NCBI RefSeq assembly: GCF_030680935.1
Contig: NZ_JAUXUP010000011.1
Span: 47,102 to 111,101, forward strand
Source of the DNA: Polaromonas sp.
GTDB taxonomy: Bacteria > Pseudomonadota > Gammaproteobacteria > Burkholderiales > Burkholderiaceae_C
Length of the DNA: 64,000 nt
Direction of reading: 5' to 3'
Part shown: positions 10,470 through 19,421 of the stretch, one piece after another
Position numbering within the stretch: position 1 is the stretch's first letter
How the letters are laid out: each line of letters begins with the position of its first letter
Notes under the pieces: generated by a model
Seen by the model: only the letters and a program-made list of their open reading frames with translations
What the model was told of the DNA's origin: nothing
Database searches by the model: none
Program-made: the position numbers and the translations under genes

Positions 10470-11261
10470 ATGATCATCCAGTCCCCTCCCCGCATGGACA
10501 TCGACGGCGCCGCCGTGCTCGATGAAGCCACCGCGCGAATTGCCCACGCCCACAAGTTGGGCAGCAGCCGCCGCAACTTCCTGCGCGCCTCGCTCACCCT
10601 GGGCGGCCTCTCGATGCTCACCGGCTGCGTGCTGGACGACAGCGAAGGCATCAGCACCGCCCTGACCCGGATTTCGCGCGTCAACGACGACGTGCAGGGC
10701 TGGCTGTTCGACCCGACGCGCCTGGCGCCTACCTACCCCGAATCGATGATCACGCGCCCCTTCCCGTTCAACGCCTTCTACGGCGAAAACGAAATCCGGC
10801 AGGTCGAGGAAAGCGGCTACCGGCTGGAAGTCACCGGCCTGGTCGCCGACAAGCGCAAGTGGTCGCTGCCCGAGCTGCGCGCCATGCCGCAGATCGACCA
10901 GGTTACGCGCCACATCTGCGTTGAGGGCTGGAGCGCCATTGGCAAATGGGGCGGTGTTTCCTTTGCCAGCTTTCTGCGCCAGGTGGGCGCCGACACCAGC
11001 GCCAAATATGTGGGTTTCAAGTGTGCCGACGACTACTTCACCAGCATCGACATGCCCACTGCGCTGCACCCGCAAACCCTGCTGGCGCTGAGCTATGACG
11101 GCCAGGTGCTGCCGCCCAAATACGGCTTCCCGATGAAGCTGCGCATGCCCACCAAGCTGGGCTACAAGAACCCCAAACACATCCAGGCAATTTTTGTGAC
11201 CAACACCTACCCTGGCGGCTACTGGGAAGACCAGGGCTACAACTGGTTCGGAGGTAGCTGA
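10470..11261 (+). CDS. Molybdopterin-dependent oxidoreductase (sulfite oxidase / MsrP-YedY-like)
   Basis: SRRNFLRA Tat motif and HICVEGWSAIGKWGG Moco-Cys region. Confidence 0.88.
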   Translation: MIIQSPPRMDIDGAAVLDEATARIAHAHKLGSSRRNFLRASLTLGGLSMLTGCVLDDSEGISTALTRISRVNDDVQGWLFDPTRLAPTYPESMITRPFPFNAFYGENEIRQVEESGYRLEVTGLVADKRKWSLPELRAMPQIDQVTRHICVEGWSAIGKWGGVSFASFLRQVGADTSAKYVGFKCADDYFTSIDMPTALHPQTLLALSYDGQVLPPKYGFPMKLRMPTKLGYKNPKHIQAIFVTNTYPGGYWEDQGYNWFGGS

Positions 11262-11323
11262 GCTTGCTCAGAAACCCTGAAACACCGACGCGGAACGGCA
11301 AGCGCCTTCCCGTTGTCGGAGGC

Positions 11324-11348
11324 AATGACATCCCGTCATTCTTTTTTT
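11324..11348 (+). terminator. Rho-independent terminator-like hairpin
   Basis: AATGAC-atccc-GTCATT followed by CTTTTTTT. Confidence 0.65.
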
Positions 11349-11372
11349 TAACTGCACTCAAAGGTATCCATC

Positions 11373-11618
11373 ATGAAACATCTGAAAACTCTGCTTGTTA
11401 TTTCCGCTCTGCTCTCCGCCGGCTTTGCACAAGCCGCCTCCCACGCCGGCGCGCCCATGGCCAAAGACGCCATGGCCAAGGATGAGATGAAAAAAGACCC
11501 GATGGCCAAAGACGCCATGGGCAAGGACGCGATGAAGAAAGATGCCATGAAAAAAGACCCAATGGCCAAAGACCCCATGGCAAAAGACGCGATGGGCAAA
11601 GACGCAATGAAGAAGTAA
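11373..11618 (+). CDS. Exported Met-rich pentapeptide-repeat protein (MrpX-like)
   Basis: Signal peptide then MAKDA/MKKDP/MGKDA repeats, Met every 5 residues; RBS-like AAAGGTA upstream. Confidence 0.8.
   Translation: MKHLKTLLVISALLSAGFAQAASHAGAPMAKDAMAKDEMKKDPMAKDAMGKDAMKKDAMKKDPMAKDPMAKDAMGKDAMKK
11457..11615 (+). repeat. 15-bp tandem coding repeat (M-[AKG]-K-D-[AEP]) about 10 units
   Basis: Direct reading: atggccaaagacgcc-type units. Confidence 0.9.
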
Positions 11619-11835
11619 TTGCCCTTCGAATGATGGGCAGGGGGCGGGCGCCTGAAGGCCTCCGCTCCCTGGACCATGCCGGTCGGGCTTGGAAGCCGCA
11701 CAAGGCTTCGACAAAATTGGCCAATGAGCACTACCGCAAGCCCCTCTTTGCAAAACACACCCACCCTGCGCATCGGCGAACTGGCGCGCCTGGTGTGCCA
11801 GGGCAAGGAGGCGCTGGTCGAGCTCCGGCAGATGC

Positions 11836-12025
11836 TGGCCCAGCTTCGGGCATCCGCTGGACAAGGCCGTGGCGGAAGGGAGCGACACCAGCCTCTTCAT
11901 GAAACGTATCGAGGCTTTGTACAGCCGCTACGGCGGGCACCTGGGCCATGTGTTTGACGATGGCCCCAAACCCACCGGTCTGCGTCACTGCATGAACGGT
12001 GTGGCCATGAACTTCAAGGCGGCTC
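11836..12025 (+). pseudogene. Truncated, decayed duplicate of the msrB 3' half
   Basis: Near-identical to ~8693-8882 (GSDTSLFMKRIEALYSRYGGHLGHVFDDGPKPTGLRHCMNGVAMNFKAA); both zinc Cys of CSRC changed to Tyr. Confidence 0.85.
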
Positions 12026-12240
12026 AACGCTTGCACCTGTTGCCCCTTGGCGCCACAAGGCGGCGGATACCGAACCAACCCGCGCCGTGGTGCTGCACGC
12101 TCAACGCGCTGCGGCAATGGCCTACAGCTTTTCTGCGCTGGCCGTTTTAGGCTCACAGCTCCACTATCAGGAGCCCCCATGACGCAGCCCGGCGCACAGC
12201 CCAACCGCATTGATGTCGCGCACGGCGGCATGGCAGCGCA

Positions 12241-13524
12241 ATGATGGAATCTTTTCTGGGCAGCGCCGCTCACGGCATCACAGCCATCCTTCTGGGCATC
12301 GTGACCCTGCTGGGTCTGGTCATCTGGTCCATCAAGCGCCACAACAGCCCCAGGCTGAAAATCGAGTGCGGCGCCTCCATAGCCACGCTGATCCCCTCAC
12401 TGGCCGGCCTGACCTTGAGCACCGCGGTTGGCGGCAATGCCGTCCAGATCCTGGAGAACGGCCATTTTTTTGACGTGCTGATCGTGCGGATTGGCGCGGC
12501 CAGACAGACGGTGCACTTTGAAACCTTTCTCTGGAAGGAAGGCGTGCTGGGGCAACGCATGGCCGCTGCCTTGTCCGAACGCGCGCGCGCCGGCATCAAG
12601 GTGCGTGTGCTGCTTGATGCCACAGGCTCCAAGAAAATCGGTAAAAGCGAGCGCCAGCAGATGCAGGACGCTGGTTGCAAGCTGGTGTTTTTTCATGAAC
12701 GTTCGATCTACAACATCGGCGTCATGAACGAACGCGACCACCGCAAACTGTGCGTGATCGACGGCAAGGAAGCGTTTGTCGGCGGCCACTGCGTCGTGGA
12801 CGAGTGGCTGGGCAACGCCGAAGACGGCAAACACTTCGCCGACCTCAGCGTGCACCTGCGAGGTCCCATCGTGCACAGCGTACAGGCCGCCTTCAGCGAA
12901 AACTGGGGCGGCCAGACCGGCGAGCTGTTTGTGGGTGACGATGTGTTTCCCCAGCTTGAAGCCGCAGGCGACGTGACCATCCACGCCGCCTACGCCAAGC
13001 CTGAAGGCTCGGCCCCGGCCGTGAAAATCCTGCATCACACGGCGATTTGCCTGGCGCAAAAGCGTATCTGGATCCAGAACCCCTACTTCATCCCCGAGCC
13101 CGAAGCCATCGACGCCTTTGGCGAAGCCGTCAAGCGCGGTGTGGACGTGCGCGTGATGATGCCGTCCACCAGCGGCTCGGACAACCCCATGGTGCAACAC
13201 GCCGGCCACCGCAATTTTGAAAAGCTGCTCAAGTGCGGCGTGCGCCTGTTTGAGTACCCGCACACCCTGCTGCACCAGAAAGTCATGACGATTGACGGCG
13301 TGTGGAGTGCCATCGGCTCCAGCAACTTCGATGACCGCTCTTTCGACACCAACGACGAGATCACCCTGGGTATCAAGGATGAAGCGCTGGCCAGCCAGCT
13401 CGACGCTGTGTTCGAAAAGTACGTCGGCCGCTGCAAGGAGATCGATCTCAAGGCTTGGCAGCAGCGCGGGCTGTGGCACAAGGCCAAGGACAATATGTTT
13501 TACCTGTTCAATGAGGTGCTTTGA
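12241..13524 (+). CDS. Phospholipase D-like / cardiolipin synthase family
   Basis: Two HKD-like motifs (DHRKLCVIDGKEAFVGG; LHQKVMTIDGVWSAIGSSNFDDRSF). Confidence 0.88.
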   Translation: MMESFLGSAAHGITAILLGIVTLLGLVIWSIKRHNSPRLKIECGASIATLIPSLAGLTLSTAVGGNAVQILENGHFFDVLIVRIGAARQTVHFETFLWKEGVLGQRMAAALSERARAGIKVRVLLDATGSKKIGKSERQQMQDAGCKLVFFHERSIYNIGVMNERDHRKLCVIDGKEAFVGGHCVVDEWLGNAEDGKHFADLSVHLRGPIVHSVQAAFSENWGGQTGELFVGDDVFPQLEAAGDVTIHAAYAKPEGSAPAVKILHHTAICLAQKRIWIQNPYFIPEPEAIDAFGEAVKRGVDVRVMMPSTSGSDNPMVQHAGHRNFEKLLKCGVRLFEYPHTLLHQKVMTIDGVWSAIGSSNFDDRSFDTNDEITLGIKDEALASQLDAVFEKYVGRCKEIDLKAWQQRGLWHKAKDNMFYLFNEVL

Positions 13525-13635
13525 ACGGGCAAATACACCGGCTCACCCGCAGATCATGGTCAAATCAGCGCAGGGTGCCACGTCTGCGGCGATGGCTCAA
13601 CATCCAACTCTTGGCAAGCGCCGCTTCTCAGCACC

Positions 13636-14166
13636 TCAGTCGCCCAGCACCTTGTAAAAGTAAGTCGTGTCGCACGGCGCACCATTGGGCAGCAGGGCGT
13701 AGCCGGGGATCACCCCCACGCGCTGCCAGCCCTGGCGCGCATACAGGCGCTCGGCATCGCCGTTAGCGGTATCCAGCACCAGCAGCGTCTTGCCGCGGTC
13801 ACGGGCTGCGCCTTCGGCGGCCTGTATCAGGGCTGCACCCACACCCTGGCGCCTGGCCCGTCGGTGCACCAGCATTTTGGCCAGGTCGGCGCGGTGGGGC
13901 TGGTTGTCGGGTTGCGCCAATATCAGTTGCACCGTACCGACAATGCCTTCGGCGTCTTCAGCCACAAACAGCGCCCGCTCGCCACTGGCTACACCATTGG
14001 CTACGCCGCGCCAGAAGGCCAGCGCCCTGGGCACTGGCAAGGGGTGCATGAAGCTCACTGAAGCGCCGCCGTCCACAGCGTCGATCAGCAGCCCGGCCAG
14101 GGACTGCAGCTGGGGCTCGGTCACCGTCACAAGGCGACGAACAAACGGGGAGTTTGGGGTAGTCAT
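13636..14166 (-). CDS. GNAT family N-acetyltransferase
   Basis: LAKMLVHRRARRQGVGAALIQAAEGAARDRGKTLLVLDT. Confidence 0.85.
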   Translation of the reverse strand: MTTPNSPFVRRLVTVTEPQLQSLAGLLIDAVDGGASVSFMHPLPVPRALAFWRGVANGVASGERALFVAEDAEGIVGTVQLILAQPDNQPHRADLAKMLVHRRARRQGVGAALIQAAEGAARDRGKTLLVLDTANGDAERLYARQGWQRVGVIPGYALLPNGAPCDTTYFYKVLGD

Positions 14167-14448
14167 GACAAGGGTCTTTTGATACATGGCTATGGCTGGT
14201 CAGGGCCAATCGACGCTGACTATGCCAGATGACCGAGCAGAACACACAGGATTGGGGTCATCCCGAATGCAGGCGCTTCTGGCTTGAGGTTCAATCAGGC
14301 CACGCAGGACAGCAAACCGCCCTTTATCCGGGCGGCATAAGCTAGGTTTGTCATGCCGGGGGCGCCATTTTGCGCAGCAACCGGGTTGATGTCATGTGTA
14401 GCTGAATTCATCAATACCCCCCCACTCCCCTCGAATAGGAAATCTGTC

Positions 14449-15123
14449 ATGCGCAAACTCAAATACCTTGCAATCGCCACCGCCACCGTGGCGCTGCTTA
14501 CCGCCTGTGCCAGCATGCCGAGCACTGGTCCCATGAGCTTTTTTGTCACCAGCGTTGGCAGCGGCAAGGGCGCCGACCTGGGCGGCCTGGCCGGTGCAGA
14601 TGCCCACTGCCAGAAGCTGGCAACGGCTGCTGGCGCCGGCACCAAAACATGGCGCGCCTACCTGAGCACACCCCCCACCTTTGCCACGGCCACCGCACCG
14701 GCCGGCGCCGCCACCCATGCGCGTGACCGCATCGGCAACGGCCCCTGGCACAACGCCAAAGGCATGCTGATTGCCCGCGACGGTGCACATCTGCACAACG
14801 GCAACATGCTGTCCAAGGAAACCGCCCTGGACGAACGCGGCAACGGCGTCAAAGGCCGCGGCGACACACCCAATGAGCACGACATCCTGACCGGCTCACG
14901 CTCGGACGGCACCGCTTTTGCGCCGCAGACCGACACCACCTGCAAATCCTGGACCAGCTCTACCGACGGCTCGGCCATCGTGGGCCACCATGACCGCACC
15001 GGCCCCAATGCCGACAACTGGGCCAAGTCCTGGAACTTCTCGCACCAGTCGGCTGGCTGCAGCCAGGAAGCACTGGTACGCACAGGCGGCTCCGGCAAGT
15101 TCTACTGCTTCGCGGCCAACTGA
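14449..15123 (+). CDS. Lipoprotein with lectin-like/DUF domain
   Basis: Lipobox LLTACAS; GADLGGLAGADAHCQKLA...W repeats; start MRKLKYLAIA. Confidence 0.6.
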   Translation: MRKLKYLAIATATVALLTACASMPSTGPMSFFVTSVGSGKGADLGGLAGADAHCQKLATAAGAGTKTWRAYLSTPPTFATATAPAGAATHARDRIGNGPWHNAKGMLIARDGAHLHNGNMLSKETALDERGNGVKGRGDTPNEHDILTGSRSDGTAFAPQTDTTCKSWTSSTDGSAIVGHHDRTGPNADNWAKSWNFSHQSAGCSQEALVRTGGSGKFYCFAAN

Positions 15124-15164
15124 TCTGGCGGGACGGGGCCGCGGCGCCCCGTCATCCTGACGGT

Positions 15165-15212
15165 AGCGCCCAGGCAGCAGCATTTACAGCTGCCTGGGCG
15201 CTCTGTTTTTTA
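15165..15212 (+). terminator. Rho-independent terminator
   Basis: 14-bp perfect stem AGCGCCCAGGCAGC/GCTGCCTGGGCGCT then CTGTTTTTTA. Confidence 0.85.
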
Positions 15213-15262
15213 TAGCTGCTTGCGCACGCTGGATATGGCGCCGAGCCCTTAAACGCCTGAAA
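15211..15262 (+). repeat. Dispersed repeat, partial copy 4
   Basis: tatagctgcttgcgcacgctggatatggcgccgagccc. Confidence 0.6.
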
Positions 15263-15289
15263 TTTCGGGCCTTCTCCCGTGATCGCGCC

Positions 15290-15922
15290 CTATTTCACCA
15301 ACCCCAGCACATCCCGGAAAGCCGGATGTTCCGCCGTGCGTAGCCACTCAAAGGCCACCATCTCGGTGGTGACCAGTTCCGCGCCCGCACCCGCCAGGCG
15401 ATCGAAGGCCGCGTCGCGGTTGCGCTCGGTGCGCGAGCTGCAGGCGTCGGTGACGACCCACACCTCAAACTCTTCGTCCAGCAAACCCAGTGCCGTCTGC
15501 ATCAGACAGACATGTGCCTCACAACCGGCGAGCACCACGACGCCCCTGCCCTCTTCTTCAGGCTCGGGCCCTGTCTGCAGGTGTTTGGGCAGGCTGCGGG
15601 CATTGCCGCGCGGCGGGCCGGGTGGCGCCTTGCGCGCCGGCGGACGCAGCCAGTCGCCCAGGCCCTCGTCGACCGCATTGAAATGGTTTTTGTTCAGCGT
15701 CTTGCCGCCGGCTCCATCAATGGCCGCCTGCAGCTCGGGCAGATTGGGGCCCAGCTTGTCTGGCGTTTGTGCCGTGCCCCATACCGGCACCTGCATCAGC
15801 CTGGCCATCTGCGCCAGCCGCAAGGCGTTGGCCAGCACCAGGCCGTGTTCAAAAATGGCGGGCATCAGGCGGACCTGATAGTCCACCAGCACCAGCTGGC
15901 ACTCATCGGTATCAAGCAACAT
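15290..15922 (-). CDS. Isochorismatase-family cysteine hydrolase
   Basis: VLVDYQVRLMPAI; VVVLAGCEAHVCLMQTALGLLDE. Confidence 0.85.
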   Translation of the reverse strand: MLLDTDECQLVLVDYQVRLMPAIFEHGLVLANALRLAQMARLMQVPVWGTAQTPDKLGPNLPELQAAIDGAGGKTLNKNHFNAVDEGLGDWLRPPARKAPPGPPRGNARSLPKHLQTGPEPEEEGRGVVVLAGCEAHVCLMQTALGLLDEEFEVWVVTDACSSRTERNRDAAFDRLAGAGAELVTTEMVAFEWLRTAEHPAFRDVLGLVK

Positions 15923-15963
15923 GTAAAAATCCTCAAAAATGAACAGGCGGAACTGGCGCAGGC

Positions 15964-16593
15964 TCAGTCCGGGCGATGGCCGGACTGTAGCCGCTCGACC
16001 AGCGTAATCAGGTAGTTTTCAAACAGCAGGCTTGCATCTTGCCCGAACATACGAATGCGGCCGGTGTGCTGTAGCAGCAAAAGGCCCACGCCATGGGCAA
16101 ACAAGGCGGTATTTTCACGTAGCGCCTCTTGGGCGCCCAGACCCATGGCCTGCAGCGCGACTTCGCAGGGTTGCAACGCATCGTGCAGCCGGTCGTTGAG
16201 TTGGTCGTTGAGTTCTGCCGTCAAACCGCGCGGGCGCATGCCCTGCACCAGGTAAAAGCCCAAATCCAGGTCGCGCGGATTGGCGGCGTAAAAACCAAAC
16301 CAGGCACTCGCCTTGGCGTCCAGCTGTTCGGCCGGCGCCAGGGCGGTATGGCCGGCGGCGTCGACCGATGCGTTCAGCCGCTCCAGCGACTCCGCCAGCA
16401 GGGCGCCGTAAATCGCCTCTTTGCTTTCGAAATATGAATAAATCGCGCCCGGCGTGTAGCCCGCCTGCCGGGCGATCTCGCGGATGCTGGCGCCCTCGAT
16501 GCCAAGCTGCTCAAAAACGGCGCGAGCGGCGTCCAGCACGCCGGCACGGCGTGCATCACTTTGTGCCTGCTGGCGTTGCAGTCGTGCTTGCAT
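15964..16593 (-). CDS. TetR family transcriptional regulator
   Basis: GASIREIARQAGYTPGAIYSYFESKEAIYGALL. Confidence 0.9.
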   Translation of the reverse strand: MQARLQRQQAQSDARRAGVLDAARAVFEQLGIEGASIREIARQAGYTPGAIYSYFESKEAIYGALLAESLERLNASVDAAGHTALAPAEQLDAKASAWFGFYAANPRDLDLGFYLVQGMRPRGLTAELNDQLNDRLHDALQPCEVALQAMGLGAQEALRENTALFAHGVGLLLLQHTGRIRMFGQDASLLFENYLITLVERLQSGHRPD

Positions 16594-16636
16594 GGGCTGA
16601 ATATAAGCCAAAACCCTTTGACATCCCCTGATTCTT

Positions 16637-16668
16637 AAACAGATGTTCAACCAATTGAACAGTGTTTA
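16637..16668. promoter_or_regulatory. Candidate TetR operator
   Basis: AAACAga TGTTCAA-ccaa-TTGAACA g TGTTT nested inverted repeat in the divergent intergenic region. Confidence 0.65.
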
Positions 16669-16693
16669 AAATCGCCAGAACCAGGAGATTTTC

Positions 16694-18310
16694 ATGAACG
16701 CACCCACCCCTGCCGCCAGCCTGATGTCCGGCGACGACTTTCGCGAGTCACTGCGGCGCTACAAACCCCGGGTCTTCCTAGACGGCCGGCAAGTAGCCAG
16801 CGTGGCTGACGAACGCGGCTTCGGCCCCGGAATCAATGCCATCGCCCTGACCTACGACTACGCACTGAATCCCCAGTACGCGCCCATCATGACGGCGGTG
16901 CAACACACCAGCGGAAAAACCGTCAACCGCCTGAGCCACATCAACACCAGCAGCGGCGATTTGCTCAACAAACTGGAAGCCGTGCGACTGGTTTGCCAGG
17001 AAACAGGTTGCGCCCAGCGCTACCTGACGCACGATGCGCTCAACGCGATTGGACAGGTCTCGGCGCGCATCGACGACGCGCGCGGGACGACAGAAAACAC
17101 CGCGCGTTTTCTCAATTACCTGCACCGCGTGCAAGACCAGGACTTGACCCTGGGCATAGCGATGACCGATGCCAAAGGTGACCGCAGCAAACGCCCCCAC
17201 GAGCAGGCCAACGTGGACAGCTACCTGCACATCGTGGAGCGCAATGCAAAAGGCATCGTAATCAGCGGCACCAAGGCCATCGTGACCGGCGCACCGTATG
17301 TGCACGAGTTGCTGGTCATGCCGTGTCGCAATATGGGCAAGGAAGACGCCGACTTCGCCGTCTGCTGCGCCGTACCGGTCGACGCACCGGGTATCACCAT
17401 CGTGGCCCGGCCCGCCGGGCGCCCCGGTGAAAAAGTCGAGCATGGTGCAGCCCTGTTCAGCCGCAAATACGGCCAGAGCACAGGTGTGGTGATGTTCGAC
17501 AAAGTGCTGGTGCCCTGGGACAGCGTGTTCTACGCCGGCGAATGGGAGCACAGCGGCCACCTCACCTACAGCTATGCCACGCACCACCGGCACACCTGCA
17601 TAGGCGCACGCGCCGGATTTGGCGACCTGCTGATAGGCGCCGGTGCACTGATGTGCGAGGCCAATGGTTTTGACCCCGGCAAAGAGAGCCATTTGCGTGA
17701 GCAGATGGTCGAACTCATCACCATCACTGAAAGCTTCTTCGCCTGTGGCGTGGCCGCCAGCGTGTATGGCAAGCCAGATGCACACAGCAAGACTTTCATG
17801 CCGGACCCGGTGTTTTCCAACATTGGCAAGCTGCTGCTGGCGACCAAAATTTATGACATGCACCGGATTGCGCACTACGTCAGCGGCGGCCTCATCGTCA
17901 CCCTGCCCGGCCCGGACGAAGACCACAACCCCGAGACCGGCGCCAAGCTGTCGGAAGTGCTGCGCGCCAACCCGGACGTGCCTTACGAGCAACGCATCGA
18001 GACCGCGCGTTTTATCGAAGACCTGACGGCTGGCTACCAGGGCGGCTGGTACAGCGTGATCAGCCTGCACGGCGGCGGATCACCGGCCGCGATGAAGCAG
18101 GAGATTTACCGCAACTACCCGGTGGGCTCCAAGGTGGAACTGGTCGAGCGCATTCTGGAGCGCGGAGTGGCACATGACCCTGACCGCGCCATCACCAAAA
18201 ACCGCCAGCCTGGCAAATGCTGCGACACCGGTTGCACCACGCCGGGCCAGCCGGTGATGGTGGACCTGCCTTCGGTCGAGGCCACGTTGCCGTCACGCCG
18301 CCAGCCCTGA
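16694..18310 (+). CDS. 4-hydroxyphenylacetate 3-hydroxylase / 4-hydroxybutyryl-CoA dehydratase family protein
   Basis: Family-typical DDFRESLRRYKPRVFLDGRQV, GAPYVHELLVMPCR, VLVPWDSVF, HHRHTCIGARAGFGDLLIGA; CAGGAG RBS. Confidence 0.85.
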   Translation: MNAPTPAASLMSGDDFRESLRRYKPRVFLDGRQVASVADERGFGPGINAIALTYDYALNPQYAPIMTAVQHTSGKTVNRLSHINTSSGDLLNKLEAVRLVCQETGCAQRYLTHDALNAIGQVSARIDDARGTTENTARFLNYLHRVQDQDLTLGIAMTDAKGDRSKRPHEQANVDSYLHIVERNAKGIVISGTKAIVTGAPYVHELLVMPCRNMGKEDADFAVCCAVPVDAPGITIVARPAGRPGEKVEHGAALFSRKYGQSTGVVMFDKVLVPWDSVFYAGEWEHSGHLTYSYATHHRHTCIGARAGFGDLLIGAGALMCEANGFDPGKESHLREQMVELITITESFFACGVAASVYGKPDAHSKTFMPDPVFSNIGKLLLATKIYDMHRIAHYVSGGLIVTLPGPDEDHNPETGAKLSEVLRANPDVPYEQRIETARFIEDLTAGYQGGWYSVISLHGGGSPAAMKQEIYRNYPVGSKVELVERILERGVAHDPDRAITKNRQPGKCCDTGCTTPGQPVMVDLPSVEATLPSRRQP

Positions 18311-18312
18311 AG

Positions 18313-18368
18313 CGCTATTATTTCAGGAGCTGCTGGCGCATACCTGTAAAGGGCTAGCGGCCTTTTTT
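18313..18368 (+). repeat. Dispersed repeat, copy 5
   Basis: gctattatttcaggagctgctggcgcatacctgtaaagggctagcggcctttttt. Confidence 0.75.
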
Positions 18369-18402
18369 ACCAGGAATGGGGGGCCTGCGCGCTTGCAGGA
18401 TG

Positions 18403-19407
18403 TCAGCGGGCCACCACCTTTTCGCCCGCTTTTGCGTCTTTCAGGATGGCGTCCACATCGGCGCCGTAGCTCGCTTTGGCCTTGGTGTACACGCTGGCCA
18501 TCGCCTGACGGAATGCAGCGATATCGGGCCTGACCACTTTGGCGCCGGCTGCACGCATGGCTTCCAGGTTTTTCTCATCTGCCTCCCTGACAAGCTGGCG
18601 CGACAAAGTAGCAGCCTCCCGCGCGGCGCGCTCGAACTGCTCGCGTTCTGCGGGCAGCAGTCGCTTCCAGGTGCGCTCAGCCATGACAAACGGCAGCGGG
18701 CTGTAAACATGCTGGGTCAGTACGATGTTGGGCGCGACTTCGTGGAAACGCAGCGCCCGTATGGTGTCAATCGGGTTCTCCTGCCCGTCCACCCGCCCCT
18801 GCTGGATGGCGCTGTAGACCTCGGTCACGGGGATCACGACAGGTTCGTAGCCGATGGATTCCATGATCCACTTGATCATTTCGTTCGGGAAGACACGCAT
18901 TTTTTTACCTTTCGCGTCTTCCGGCCGGTTCAGTGCAGACCGGGTGGTGAAGCTGCGAAAGCCGGCCTCCCAGGTCGCCAGGTGGTGCACGCCCTTGGCG
19001 GGCATTTTGTCGAACTGGGCGCGCAACCATGGCGACTCATCGTAAAACCGCCAGCCCTGCTCATAACTTTCGACCAGGTAGGGTAAAGCGGTCAGATTCA
19101 GCTCGGGAACCAACCCTGCAAAGCTGCCGGTGGCGCTGGCGGTGAAGTCCAGTCGCCCTTCGGCCAGTGCCTTGATGCTTTGCGGATCGTTGCCCAGCTG
19201 ACCTGAATGAAAAACAAGCACACGGTATTTGCCGCGCGTGTATTCCGCCACCTTCTTTGCGAAAAGCTCGGACGCGAGATGCCGCGCGCCGGAAGGTGTG
19301 TCCGTGTGGTTGAGTTTGAGCACAAACGGCAACTCGGGGTCTTGCGCCCAGACCTGCGCGCTGGCGCTGATCAGCAAAGCGATGGCGATTTTCAGAAAGG
19401 TGTTCAT
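18403..19407 (-). CDS. TRAP transporter substrate-binding protein DctP family
   Basis: ELNLTALPYLVESYEQGWRFYDE, KKMRVFPNEMIKW, QGRVDGQENPIDTI. Confidence 0.9.
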   Translation of the reverse strand: MNTFLKIAIALLISASAQVWAQDPELPFVLKLNHTDTPSGARHLASELFAKKVAEYTRGKYRVLVFHSGQLGNDPQSIKALAEGRLDFTASATGSFAGLVPELNLTALPYLVESYEQGWRFYDESPWLRAQFDKMPAKGVHHLATWEAGFRSFTTRSALNRPEDAKGKKMRVFPNEMIKWIMESIGYEPVVIPVTEVYSAIQQGRVDGQENPIDTIRALRFHEVAPNIVLTQHVYSPLPFVMAERTWKRLLPAEREQFERAAREAATLSRQLVREADEKNLEAMRAAGAKVVRPDIAAFRQAMASVYTKAKASYGADVDAILKDAKAGEKVVAR

Positions 19408-19421
19408 GATGCGTCTCCCGC

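Noticed and set aside
11457-11615. Tandem 15-bp repeat as a CRISPR array
   Set aside because: No spacers; contiguous in-frame coding repeat with a signal peptide.
16778-18070. 430 aa minus-strand ORF antisense to the HpaB-family gene
   Set aside because: Homology and RBS support the plus-strand gene only.
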